From Heterobilharzia americana (Eukaryota > Platyhelminthes > Trematoda > Strigeidida > Schistosomatidae), in NCBI GenBank assembly GCA_944470555.2, contig OX104127.1:31511661-31575660 (forward strand): a stretch of 64,000 nt of DNA. The letters run 5' to 3'. The notes under the pieces are model-generated. The model worked only from the letters and a program-made list of their open reading frames with translations, was not told the DNA's origin and ran no database searches. Both the position numbers and the translations under genes were made by a program. Numbering within the stretch: position 1 is the first letter of the stretch; every line of letters begins with the position of its first letter. This document shows, one piece after another, positions 1 through 12,000 of the stretch.

Positions 1-1437
1 CAGATAGTAACCTGGTTATTTGATACAATGTTGTCGGGTCTCTCCTACCAGCAGTCAGATTTCCTTCGCTTGCCAATGTGTCGTAGAAGTGTCTTTTGTC
101 TTTGCATGCACTCTTCTTCACTTCTTTGTCCAGTGTTTTATACTTTGTGCTCAGTTCCTCTTGTCGTTGAGCATCCTTGCACTAATGCATCTTCTGCTTC
201 ACCATCCTCCTCTCCTCTATCAGCTTCCAGGTATCCGTCGAGATCCATTCCTTGTCTTCTTTCTTTTTCCTTCCTAATACTGTTGTGCAGGTTTCTCTCC
301 ATATAGCTTTCATAAACTTCCAGTGTTCTTCCACACAGGCTTCTTCAGGGATGTTGCTCGACGTCTCCTATTTTGTCTTGATGGCTGCCGTGAAGATTTC
401 TCCTGTAGTTTCATCCTTCAGTTTCCGAGTGTTGTACTTGAATTGAGGTCTATCACCAGCTTCCTTGAAGGCTTTTAACTTGATTTGGAAGGTTCCTTGC
501 ACTAGATGGTGAGTGGTCTGAACCTACATCTGCTCTTCTTCTTGACCTTGTGTTAAGTAGACTGCGTCTCCATTTTCTTGAGATTGAGATATAGTTGATC
601 TGATTTTTAGTGTGTTCTGGTGTCTGGTGAAATCCATGTCGCTTTGTGGATATCCTTGTGCTTGAACACACTGCCTCCAGTCACCAAATCGTTGAATGCG
701 CAGAATTCTGCAAACAATTCTCCATTCTCGTTCATTTCACCTAGCGCCTCTCGACCCATGGTTAGCTCTCTTCCCGTGTTGTCCCCTCCCAGTTTGGCAT
801 TCATGTCACCCATTAGAATTTTGATATCTCCAACTGGGGTCTTGTCCAGTGCTCATTGAAGTTGTCTGTAGAATTCCTCCTTTTTCTCTTGCTCTGCATT
901 ATTTGTAGGTGCATAACATTGTATGATTCTGACCTTCCTTCCTTTTGAGTTGAACCTTGCTGTCATGATCCTGGAGGAGATTAGTTCCCACTGCATGAGA
1001 GCCTTCGATGCCGTTGGGGACATCATGATAGCCACTCCCTCAGTGTGCTTGTGGTTGTCGTCTGGGTGACCGGAGTAGATTATTGATTCTCCAGTTGACA
1101 GTTTGGAGAGTCCACTCCCATTCCATCTGCTTTCGCAAATCCCAAGCACTTCAGTGTGATACCTTCTCATCTCGTTTGCAATCTGGGCTGCCTCGCTGGG
1201 TTCAAACATCGTACGGACATCCCATATCTCCATGTTTACTTTCGCTTTCATCGAGAGAAGACACATCGGCCAATTGGCTTCCCGAAGGCTTTCACCAACT
1301 GCCGTCATTTCGCCTCTCTGATTCCAGCGAGGAATAATTTTGTTATTATCTTTTATATATCGTCTGTGCTTTGAAGTTTGTATGGCGGTTAGATTTGTTT
1401 TACGGGATAGGGTTGCCAGCCGTATGCCCAACCTTCC
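1..1437 (-). mobile_element. RTE/SR2-like LINE, endonuclease part, truncated by window edge
   Basis: The minus strand encodes the apurinic-type endonuclease domain and the following linker of an RTE-clade non-LTR retrotransposon. From about 1431 down to 607 one frame is open except for a single in-frame TGA at 855-853; the frame then shifts, and the stretch with the GSDH catalytic motif lies in 671-453. Below 450 the minus strand still reads as linker protein in shifting frames (for example WKFMKAIWRET), so the element continues past base 1. Stops and frameshifts make it a dead copy. RTE clade follows from the endonuclease motifs; the link to schistosome SR2 is family knowledge, not a search result. 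Confidence 0.8.
607..1431 (-). pseudogene. RTE endonuclease (EEP fold) ORF remnant
   Basis: This is the N-terminal endonuclease of the left-edge LINE, which in the family nicks target DNA to prime reverse transcription. Visible motifs in order are NMEIWDVRTM, GICESRWNGSG, CYAPTN and MGDMNAKLGGDNTGRE, the usual order for an exonuclease-endonuclease-phosphatase fold of RTE type. One TGA interrupts the frame after FYRQLQ, where the same frame resumes with ALDKTPVGDIKILMG. A frameshift near 610 moves the C-terminal third, containing ISRKWRRSLL and GSDH, into another frame. The protein could not be made whole from this copy. Confidence 0.8.
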
Positions 1438-1598
1438 CTCTTTACCCGAGCCTAGGACTGGCTGGTAACCAGTGGAGGTTAACCAGGCGAGGTTACGTCA
1501 CCTCATTTTTCTGGACTACTTCAACTAAAACCGATTTTCGAATGTATCACGAGAACCTGATGGTACCCATGCCTGTCATTCTCTCGGACTGCTCTTAA

Positions 1599-2269
1599 GC
1601 CAGCAAAATCAAAAATGATCCCTCATCTTCCCAAATTGACTTCGTATTCAAACCCTCCGACTACCAGATGGCTAATTTGAGATTGAGATGTGAACAAGGC
1701 TTGTATGAACTGATTAAATCTGATGACGCTTGTCTCCCCGGTGTCTCTGTGTTTGGTCCGTCCTGGTTTACGCTCTTCTCCAGACCTTTACCAGTTCACC
1801 CCACTTCTAGTGATCTCCAGAAAAATCTTTAAGTTGACCTTTTGCCCAAGTAAACTTAGACTTTTTGGTATGGCTCAGTCTCTACTTCTACCTTGCGTCA
1901 ATTCGTGTTCCCCGTACACTTACTGATCGCTCCTTCTTATTCCTTCCTGGACTCCAGGAAAAAGACCTCGCCGTATTGTCTGATATTTTTAGGACTGTTA
2001 GTAAGGCGACTGGTACCGCAGTGACCAGAGTGATAGGTTCATTCGTAAAAATGGACCTTAACACCTGCGAATGGGTTGCTCAAAATATTTCGTCTGACGA
2101 TGAGTATCCTCCGTATCCACACCTCTCTCCGTGTCCGCCCTCCAGGAGGCCACGTGGCAAATACGCTGAACTTCATACACATGCGACTACATTCAGAAAT
2201 TCAGCTACGACACATCTGATTTGTATGTTACGTGAAGAAAAGTACATTAGAAAACATCCAGTCATTTAA
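1599..2269 (+). pseudogene. unrecognised coding-like stretch in three successive frames
   Basis: I do not recognise the product. Frame one is open from 1599 to a TAA at 1830 and reads like real protein (IDFVFKPSDYQMANLRLRCE, then GVSVFGPSWFTLFS). A second frame carries on through KLTFCPSKLRLFG to about 1867. A third runs from about 1865 to 2269 (SFLFLPGLQEKDLAVLSDIF, then ATGTAVTRVIGSFVKMDLNT). The mixed composition and sequential hand-over suggest one old coding sequence with two frameshifts, possibly a transposon protein or a decayed host exon. It lies 5' of DNAJC1 but resembles nothing in that family. Confidence 0.3.
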
Positions 2270-3198
2270 CTTTTCAATAGCAAGCAGTTTTCATAAACCG
2301 GCGGTCCTTAGATATTTAAACAATCCTGTTATATATTATATAGGCAGGTTTTAGCATAACCCTAGCATATTCAGAAAATCGAGAACAAGATTTTTGTGAA
2401 CGCCTTTCTGTTTACGCCACAGCTTCTTCAGCAGAATTATTATTCGTAATCTACTCAAAAACATTATCATTATCAATATATCTGAACAACATAGGACAGA
2501 AGTCAAATTGCTGTAATACCACAAGTTGAAGATTCTGTAATACAAACAAGGTAATATTTCTGAATTAAGCAAGTATATTATTGTCGTTAACACCCGCTTT
2601 GTCGCTCATCCAAGCCTAAATGTATTACCAAACACAAAAAAAGCATCTTTAAATCTCTTATTCAATAAATAGGTAGCCAGGCGCATGCTTACTTGCTGGA
2701 ATTTATTTACTCCCGAAAAACTTTCCCTCTGAAGGTGGTTAAGGCTTATTCGTCTGAATACTTAAGCAATCGACTGGATGCAGACTTGCGATGTCAGTAT
2801 CACTTGAAACACACCTAACATGCCTTTTCTAACCAAATCCCGCCTCAATAACCTGATATGTTCACAGGGCATTAACCAGTTGACCTGCTATGGCACTGTT
2901 TCTAGACAGGGAATTCGGTTGAACCAAAGCTTTCGTTATCAACCATTTGATACCAGTATAGAAGAGGTTTGACTACAGCACAAAAAAACTGGAATAAGAT
3001 GAATAGAACTCAAATATATGTGAAATTGTTCAGAGCTGAAGATTGCCAGAAAGCAGTAATGTGAATAGTACAACAAAGTCTTATTCACCAAAGTCATTGA
3101 GAAAGCAATTTTCAAAGCGCGCATCTTAATGACCTAGGTCACTACAACTTGTGCCACCTGGACCGTCTGTTTTGTATACCATTAGTCACCGGTGTACG
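2270..3198. other. AT-rich sequence upstream of DNAJC1, no gene seen
   Basis: No conserved coding, RNA gene or recognised repeat was found. The ORFs on either strand are short and low in complexity. DNAJC1 5' UTR and promoter should lie in the right part, but I see no diagnostic core-promoter element that can be assigned with confidence. Confidence 0.5.
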
Positions 3199-3330
3199 AT
3201 GATAATTTACATCTTCTTCTTCCTGTTGTTTTGCAGAAATTTAAATGCCTGGGATTCCGGAGAGATTGAAATGTTTGATTTAGTTGAAGAAGTCAAAGAA
3301 AGTTTTTATGATGTTCTTGGGATTCCTCAG
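3199..3330 (+). CDS. DNAJC1: DNAJC1 exon 1: signal peptide and start of J domain
   Basis: Begins at ATG 3199 and encodes 44 residues. MIIYIFFFLLFCRNLNA is a textbook hydrophobic signal peptide, with likely cleavage before WDSGE, the same place where vertebrate DNAJC1 matures ahead of WESGDLELFDLVEEV. An in-frame ATG lies at 3151, but its extra 16 residues put polar sequence ahead of the hydrophobic core, so 3199 is preferred. The exon ends CAG|gtagaa in phase 0. Confidence 0.85.
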
Positions 3331-5967
3331 GTAGAAATATGAATTCCTGCATCAACTTTAAATGCCTCCAGAGTGCTGACAATGCTGAAATAAAACGTGC
3401 ATACCGGAGGCTGTCAGCAAAACTGCACCCAGATAAAAACCCAGATGACCCATCTGCAGAAGCTAAATTTCGAAGACTTGTCAGTATTTATGAAGTCCTT
3501 AAAAATTCGGAATTGCGCACGAGGTAAATTTATAAACCCCCTCATCGTAGATTCTCTCAGATATGACGAAGTGTTGGAAAATGGTTTGCCTAGCTGGCGA
3601 ACTCCTGTGTTTTATTACAGGAAACTCAGGAAAATGTCTAATTATGAGTTGTTTGGTTTATTTTTTGGGATGGCTACCGTAATACATTATGCTGTTCTTT
3701 GGGGATCTGTCTTTGAAAGGAGACTAACTTTGGTATGTGACTTGAGTGATTTATATACCTGCTAGGAAGATCAACTCAGCAGTTCTTTGAAACGTCACAA
3801 AGCGCGTGATCGAAAGTTAGAATTAATAAATCAAGAGATATCTGATGAACTTCAGAAAATTCCTGGTCCTGGTTGGATAGATCTGCTTCCATTCGCTATT
3901 ATCAGATGGGTACATGCCATAATCACCTTCGTCCCCATTCTGTATACGTTTGTAAAAGAGAAAGTTACTGAAAAGATACAGGAGCACCGTGAACTCAAGG
4001 AAGAGATGCGAAGTAAGTTTCAAAGAATCTTTTATACGCATTCGTGAGTACAGTTTTCCGATAAACGGTTGTTTACTTTTCTAACCCTAAGACTTGTTAA
4101 TAATTGTTAAAGATTTATCCTAATTCTTTTGCATGAAGTTAAGTTTGTTTCAAAAGAACCAAAAAGTAGACTACCAGTCTCTTGTCTTTTCTGCCCACAA
4201 GGGAGTACCACTCTAAATGGCTGTTTAAAAAGTTGTATGTCTAAAGCTTATATTGAATTCTACTGTTCCCAAACTAAAGGTCTAATAAGTTGCTTTTTCA
4301 ACTGACTCATCCCTTCTGTCGTCAGTAGCAAGGCGGAGGTAGGAAAATGTTGCTTAGATGTATCTCTAAGCTTTCTGTTTTGATTCTGTACTTCTTACCT
4401 CTCTTCTTTCTACATAGCTCTCCCATCTTGTTGATGACATTATTTTAAATAGCACATTTCTTATTGCACATTTATTAAGTTTGTCTAAAATAGGGAACTT
4501 TTCTTATGGAGTCTAAATCTTTCTATCTGGGGATACGTGTTTCTCATTTCATTCTAACGGCTTATGATGCTGGGCGAAAACGATTTAGATATGATTTACT
4601 GTGTTTTCGCTTTGTTGATTTCTTTTCGTTGTGCTACTGTGAAATATGGCAGCTTAAATCATTGAGCTATTTTCTCACTTTCTATGGTTTGTCTAGTGAT
4701 TCGATTGTTTTTCATTATCACTCACTACAATCTAGTAACTGCCATTTCGGTTGTCACTCTTTACGGTAGATAATTGGGAATTTGTCCTTTTGTAGAGATA
4801 GGTTCTCGCTATCTCAGTGTTTCACCAAAAAATCAACAGACAAATGGCGTGAGTCCAAGAGCTTCCTGCTGGTTGACTCCCATCATCCAAGTGCCAAGAA
4901 TCTATCCTCTAGGCCGTTCGGATCCGTCTTTTTCGTCACTAGTGTTCACGTAACCTTGATAAACATCCAGGGATGTTACGTCATGTTTCTACCTATCCTG
5001 GTGGCACTGTGTCCTGTTAGCTGGGTTGGTTAATCTTGAAGCTCCCATTGTTTTTCTAGACAAAAATCAAAACTAGCTTCCATGTGAAGTTATACTGAAG
5101 TTAGTCGTAATGTTGTTGTTTAACAAAACAATAAAAACTCCAGAATTAAACCATTCAGCTCAAAGAATGCGATACCAGCAAGATCACTTAATTGACTTAC
5201 AGAAATTTTGCATCATTTTGTTTCTACCTATATTTCAGTCATTCAGGAAAACAAAGAGAAACTGAAAGCTGAAAAACAGCAACGTAAGCGTCGCTTACTC
5301 CATGAACAGACAAATCTTCGAGAAATTGAAAAAGAGGCTGGTCAATCGACCATTAAATCTGTCCTTATGGATTTACCTGATGTAGAAACCGATGGTCCTG
5401 ATGAAGTTTCGAAAACCAAACCAGGTGACTGTGTTTATCGTGAGGTATGTTCCTTTCAAACCTCCAGTAGTTTATAGTACCTCAGTCAACGCTTTATACA
5501 AATACTGTTACAAAAAAAAACTACTAAGTTAGGAATCATTTTAGTTTGTTTAGTATGGTAAACTCACTCACACTGTTTACGCATAGAACAAAAGGCAACT
5601 GTAGCACGACCATGATTTACTCCAATTTTGAAATATATTTTAATTTTTATTTTTTTTATTTTTTATTTTATTTTAATTTTTAAATTGTACTATAGATTCA
5701 TAGACTTGAATTCAATAAAATCCTGGCATTCAAAATATACTGTTATATCCTTTTCAAGGAAATATCGCTTTCTTTTCGCTATGCAAGCATTCTGTTTCAC
5801 TTTCCTGTGAGATTAATTTGATCACTAGAAATTTTTTTGGGTTCGTTTTCGTCTCTAGGAGTTTATAGGAATTTTGGTTTTTGCAATACAAAATTTGAAA
5901 TGACTGCGTTTGATACTATTTCACCACGTTTACTTATCTAGTAGACCCTAAATAGTTCTAAGCAGGG

Positions 5968-6023
<56 letters not shown>

Positions 6024-9000
6024 GTATAATAGGTCAGAAATCGTATAGTTCATCGCATTGTCCAATCATATCTGAATTATTATTCATCCACTTCATGGTG
6101 CATCGATGCATCCGATGCATGAATCTAAGCCTCTGTGCATCTATGTGTTGTATTTTAGACAGCTCGAATCATACTTCCATGCGAAACGTTAAAATTTCTT
6201 ATTACAAACATGTTGAGAATTGTCCAAATATAACTTATACCTAATCATGTCAACTTTTCACTCTCCATCCAATATTTGTGAAACTATCTGCTCATTTCTT
6301 GACCAGGGTTCATATAAATTATTTTGCAATCGAACCATATTATCAAAGGATCTACTTTTATTCTTGTTAGGGCTCATCATCAACGTATATGTGCAACGTC
6401 GAAACACCTAATTCTTCTCCAGAAATTTAAACCCACTTAAGAGACGTTACCGTTGTGTTTTCCGAGTTTCTACTGACTTTTTGTTAGATTGGAAAGTGCA
6501 CACTGGTGTTCACTGAGGTAATTAGTAAATTCTGTCGACCAAGGGTGCAATATGGTCACCATGCTAAGCAATCCGTAAGAGGGGTAATGATCCATTTGTT
6601 ATGCTGGAATTACTAGTCTCAGTCTTCATATGACTTAATCATAGTTGCATTGTCTGCCTCTAACATCTCAAAAATTGATTATTCCGTCGAAGACTCCTCG
6701 GTTCAAAATACAGGCGCTTGCAAAGCAGTCCTTTAAACACATTTAAACACTGCTTCGAATGTGGTGTGGATCAGTACCTAGTTTTACACTAGAAATCGAG
6801 GGTTCGTATGTGATGAAGTCTCAGCAAAGATACAAAAGGCGCACTATCTTCAGCATAATAAGTGTAACTGAATATCTGTTTGATACCAACTATAACTTAT
6901 GCAATGGAATGTAACCATTTAAGGTAGAAAGATTGCGAAAGCTCTGTTTACGCCACACCACTGTCAGATCGTAGTACAGTCGGATAACCAGTACTGGTGC
7001 CAGGCGCAGGTTACTAAGATTGGTGTACCATGATATCAGGTTCGAAAATACTAATCGATTAAAGTGGCTAGATTATATGTGAATTGTGAACACATGTGAA
7101 TTGTTATTATATTTCAACTTATGCTAGTTTCATCATCATCAAGACCAACGAAGCGCTAGGCATTACCGCGTAACAGTCCACGTTGCTACACCTCATATCA
7201 GCCCATCAAGTAACAAGACAATAAAATGAGAGATAAAGAAGGAAAGAAAAATCGCTCAAAAGGAGTAGGAATAGAAATTAGTGAAACGGAGGAAAGAAGG
7301 ATGAGAAAATGATAAGATTAAATATATTGGTTAAGTGGTTAAGAATAATGCGTGTGTGAGCACATGCGCCACTGACGTCGGTTCTCAGCCATATCACCTA
7401 GAGTTTCCAGCTACTAATTTCTCTTGTCCCACACACCCCAACCGGCTAGTGTGCATCGCCCTACATGGCTCAAACGAACAGTAAAGGACTTCACGCATTG
7501 ATGGCATGTTTTAGTCCGGCCCCTTCGAGCTTTTTTCCAGCTTGAACGTACTTCGACCAACATTGTGTGACGAGACAGATAGTGATAATGCTAGTTTAGG
7601 ATGAGATTGTAGTTTCCTATATCTTGGGACGGTTGTTCCGGCTGAATGCGGGATTGTATTATTCAAAATAAGAATTCTAAAGGCAACCGAAATGTGGGAT
7701 CACTAACTGAAAGGATTTGGTCTAAATAGTTAGGAGCACTACAGATGTGTCCAAATAATGTCTTTCTTCAGATCTTCAACATATCCTACTCTAAGTTGTT
7801 CTCCTGGCCTATTTTTCTATTTCCTTACGACTCTTCTTATCACTTCAGTACTTTAATTTTCACTTTAATTTCTTCCAGCTGCACTGTTCTACAACGTGGT
7901 GATAAGCTGCCTTGTCAAGAACTGTATATTCTCAACTGTGACCCGTTTTTATCAATGAACTATCTCCTTTGTTTTTCAGTGGTCAGAAAAGGATGTCAGC
8001 AGTTTGGTTCGTGCTGTTGTCCGATATCCTGGGGGTGTACCTGGAAGATGGGAGCGTATTGCAGAATCATTAGATCGCAGTGTCCCCGATGTTGTTCGTA
8101 AAGCGAAATCCATGAGCAAAGAATTGATGTCTGTTTCTCAAAGAAGTAAGTACCTTTTACTTTAGAAAGATTATATAGAACTTTATTCTTTCAGGCAAAT
8201 TTTCATCTGTAGTACTTCGTGATGAAATTATTAGTTAATTATTCAACTTTATGAAACAGCTTTATCCACATGAACTGATTGCCAAATAAGTAACTATGAG
8301 AATCCCATGGTCTCTCATTTTGGTAGACGTTTGGTTAAATGATATGTGCTTTGGCTACAAAGTTTGTTCCGTATTAAGTTTATCGTCTCACCCAGTTCAC
8401 TGAACATTTAGTGGCACAATATCACTTTGACTCGTATCTAAAGAAATTAATCCTTGCTAGACATTCTTGAGTAGAATAGTGTGACAGCCTCGACATTAAA
8501 TTATTTCTACTGCAATCACTGATAAAAGTTTCAGACAATTGCGGAACTTCAGTTCAGCACTAACTTTTGCTTCTGAACACAGCCTCTATAGTCAGAGGAG
8601 TGTTTATTGCAAAACAAACGTTATGATCTGCGCACAATGACAAAAACATTGTGGTTTCTTTGCTGAGTGTTCTAATCATTATATAGTACTATTTGCTTAC
8701 AAACTTGATGATTGTATTATTCTTAACTAGTAAACCAGCTAGACAGATCATAACAGAACTTTCCTGAAAAAAATCCATAGCTTTCAGTTGGCAATTTTCG
8801 CAGAAAAATGAAGAAGATCAACGAAATGGAAAAGCTTTGAAACTGAACAATACGTACACGAAAGAAAAGAAGATGATCCAAGAAATTTAAAGTGGTGTGT
8901 TAGAAATTTTGAATTGGCTGGTGCTGACTGAATTTCGCCGACCATTTTGCAATGTGGCCAGCAGGCTAGGAGGCTGACTATCGCGCTGCACTTTGATGAA

Positions 9001-12000
9001 TGGTAATTGGTTGGAGGCAATCGTCAGCAGTGTATATCTGCAACCTCTATAGAACTGACGTCCCCTTTGAGATTTCAACCCCCATCATCCAGTGTTGTAG
9101 TCAGTGTCATTGCCACTGAGCTGTTCGGGCATCGACTTATCTGCTGATTGCCGCCACCCTACCAACATTCAATATGGTTTAAAGGCTTAACTTTCCAACA
9201 ATTAATCTAGGTTTCAAACTCTGCTCTACTTAATTCGACCTAGGTAGCCGATTAGCATCATTAACCAATTACAGAATAACCATGAGTTATAGTTTTTAGT
9301 GTATAAATGCCTGTACTGCGTTGAGTTGCATTACATATTTGAGTGCATTTGCATCTTTATGATAAACTTTGAACTTTTTTGTTGAAGTTCTTCGGTCATT
9401 GTTTGCAAATATTTCACTGACGTGTAAATTTCGACAACAACTGTTAGTGATCACATGGATTTTTGCTATCTCTACACTTGAATTTAATCTCAGCCCAATC
9501 AGTATCGCTCATTGGGATAGATGACAGCTTGCTATGTATAAAGTATCCCTATGCCACCTCGGTCACTGTAGGTTTACAGCTTTATCGTCTAAATTACCTT
9601 CCTTGCCTAAACGTTTTGGTAACTACCGTCAACATTGCTGGCTTACTATTTTTATCAATTGTGGGTAATACTTGGAAGATATTTATTATCCGACATCAGT
9701 GAAAACATTTCAAAATAGTTTACAGACTGGACAGTATATTCTATTGTATAGCTGATCAGAAGTGTATAGTCATACTTATATTCCTTTTAAAAGGAGGTTA
9801 ATTCCACTAAACTTGTTGAGGTATGGAGTCAACATGATACTACAGTATAAGGAGGATCACTGACGAGTGAAGATTAATTTATGGAGAAGCAATTGACTCC
9901 TCCCCCCCCCCCCCTAAAACAACTAAAACAGTACATCCTAATGGTCAAATTTTTGATTAGAAATATTTCCTCCTTGATAAATTTCTCTTCTTATTAATAG
10001 ATGGTTAGATTTTGTCAGTTTATGACGTTTTACAAGTATTTTACTACCATTCAGGGTTTTCAGATCACATTTTCTATTTTCTATTGTTATGTTTAGACTT
10101 AAGTTTGGCTACAAAATGTTCGGATAAAACTTGATGTCTCGGAAGTTGAAAGTATGCTGTATCAGTTACATTATAATGCGCTTATAGCAGAGTCGAATAG
10201 AGGGTGGGAATGAAACGTGTCTAGTTTTCGAGTCTCGAGGTCAGATTAGGCGCTAAATGATTACAAAAACGAAAGTTGCTAGACTTATTCTTCTGTGGCT
10301 GTTTTGACAGAATTCTCACCCTTTTTTCCCAAAGTTGCTCAACTTTAATGATCAGTGTGTGTAGATGCCATCTGTAATCTTAGTTCTCGAACTCCTTAAT
10401 TACACCAGTGAGTTATAGGTAAGAAGTTATAGGACGCTTACTGGTTTTTTAATAAATCATTAGCCAACGTTTGAAAGTATCCTGACCAGCAATGGACTGG
10501 ATGGTTTGAAAAAACTTGGGCACTGAGTTAGTGTAATTCATAGTATAAGGTGTGTTTTTACTTATGTAATCCCGGCGTTGAGCAATAATACAAAATATTT
10601 GTTTATTTTTTTTATTTGTCCTAATATACTAAGCCGAGATTACGCAGGTAAAAATGCACCTTATACAATGAATCATTAGCCAACGTACTGCAAATAGTCA
10701 CACTAATATGTAACACCAGTCCTTTGACCGTTCAGCTGTCTATCTTACTAGTGTAACTGACAACAGCTCGCTGGTCGGTTTCTGAGGGATGGAAAAAATC
10801 AGTGTTTGTGGATATCAGATAAGATTGTTTTAAATAGATTCCATTTGGGGGCAAATGCAACCACTTTATCTTTCTCCAGGATTGGTCTTCAACGGTACCT
10901 CGGCTAATAATAGAAAGTGTAGTGGTTGAATATTTCGATCACTTTACCTACCTTGGAAGTAGGCCCAGCCCTAGTGGCTCAGTGGCCGACGAGATTTCTG
11001 CACAGATACAAAAGGCTGGGCTGGCTTTTGCCGACACGCCACGTGTGGCACCGCCGTGATATCCGATTGTCTATTAAGGGTCGCGTGCACTGCACAGCAG
11101 TCTGCTCTGTTCTACTGCATGTCTGGGAAACATGGCCATTGAAGGTAAAAGGCTTCAGGTGTTTGACCACCGTTGCCTTCGTAGTATAGGCCGTATTCTG
11201 TGATATCACCACATGAGTAATGTATACTTCAGGTGTAGAGCTTTAGGGAGAAGAGGTAAGTCAGTTGACACGGTTGTGAACCTTCGTCGACCGAGATGAT
11301 TGATACATGTATTACGTATACCTAGTCACCATCTGCCTCGTAGCACAATGTTGGCCGAATTAGGTCCAGGCTGGAAAAAGGCTCGAGGAGGCCAGACCAA
11401 AACATGGCATTAATGTATGAAGTCTCTGACTGTTGGTTGGAGCCATATGGGGGTGTTGCAGACTAACTGGTTGGGATCTGCGGAACAAGAGAAACCAGTG
11501 GTTGGAGGTTGGAGGTGATGTGGCTGAGAACCGATGTCAGTGGCGCAGATATATACAGACATTATCCTCATCTTAACGCTATGCCGAATCTCATCATTTT
11601 CTCATTCTTCTTTTCTCTCTTTTAGTACTTTATATTTCTTTCGACTGGATTTTCTTCTCTTTACCTTCTACTTCACTGCCTTTTTAATTGATGTACTGAT
11701 ATGAGGTGTGAGAACTCGAACCGTTACGCAGTAATGTTTGGCCTTATGTTGATAGATGATGATCTCTGTAAACTGAATACTTTATTCTTACTTTTACCTA
11801 ACAGCCTTTTTTGACTCAATTTCTGTGTATTATGCATGCCTCTGGCAACCATAACTAAAGCACAAGTGTGTCAATTTTTTCATCCATGCACTCTTGTAGT
11901 TTGATAAGAATCCTGTAAATGTTCGATTAGTTTTCCACACGAGCTATAGTTTTTCTCAGATAGGTACTATGTCAATAGATCACTTCTGCAATATTTACAC

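Larger units (their letters stand above)
5445..7979 (+). other. DNAJC1: DNAJC1 intron 5 (2535 bp)
   Basis: Donor gtatgt, acceptor tttttcag. It holds an A/T homopolymer-rich tract near 5620-5690, a TA microsatellite at 5971-6022 and an RTE 3' fragment at 7125-7593. The remainder shows nothing recognisable. Confidence 0.8.

Noticed and set aside
1865..2269. 5' exon of DNAJC1
   Set aside because: DNAJC1 already has a start codon and signal peptide in its first exon, and this stretch has no similarity to the family.
3231..3237. 3' splice site (ttgcag) opening DNAJC1 exon 1 at 3237
   Set aside because: The sequence on both sides is one frame that forms a complete signal peptide from ATG 3199 at the expected place, so the AG is more likely coincidental.
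7745..8101. 118-codon plus-strand ORF as a gene
   Set aside because: It overlaps DNAJC1 exon 6 in the wrong frame; the SANT sequence is in the other frame with proper splice sites.
9902..9914. C13 homopolymer as a regulatory site
   Set aside because: A single homopolymer without associated motifs; more likely slippage or sequencing-prone noise.
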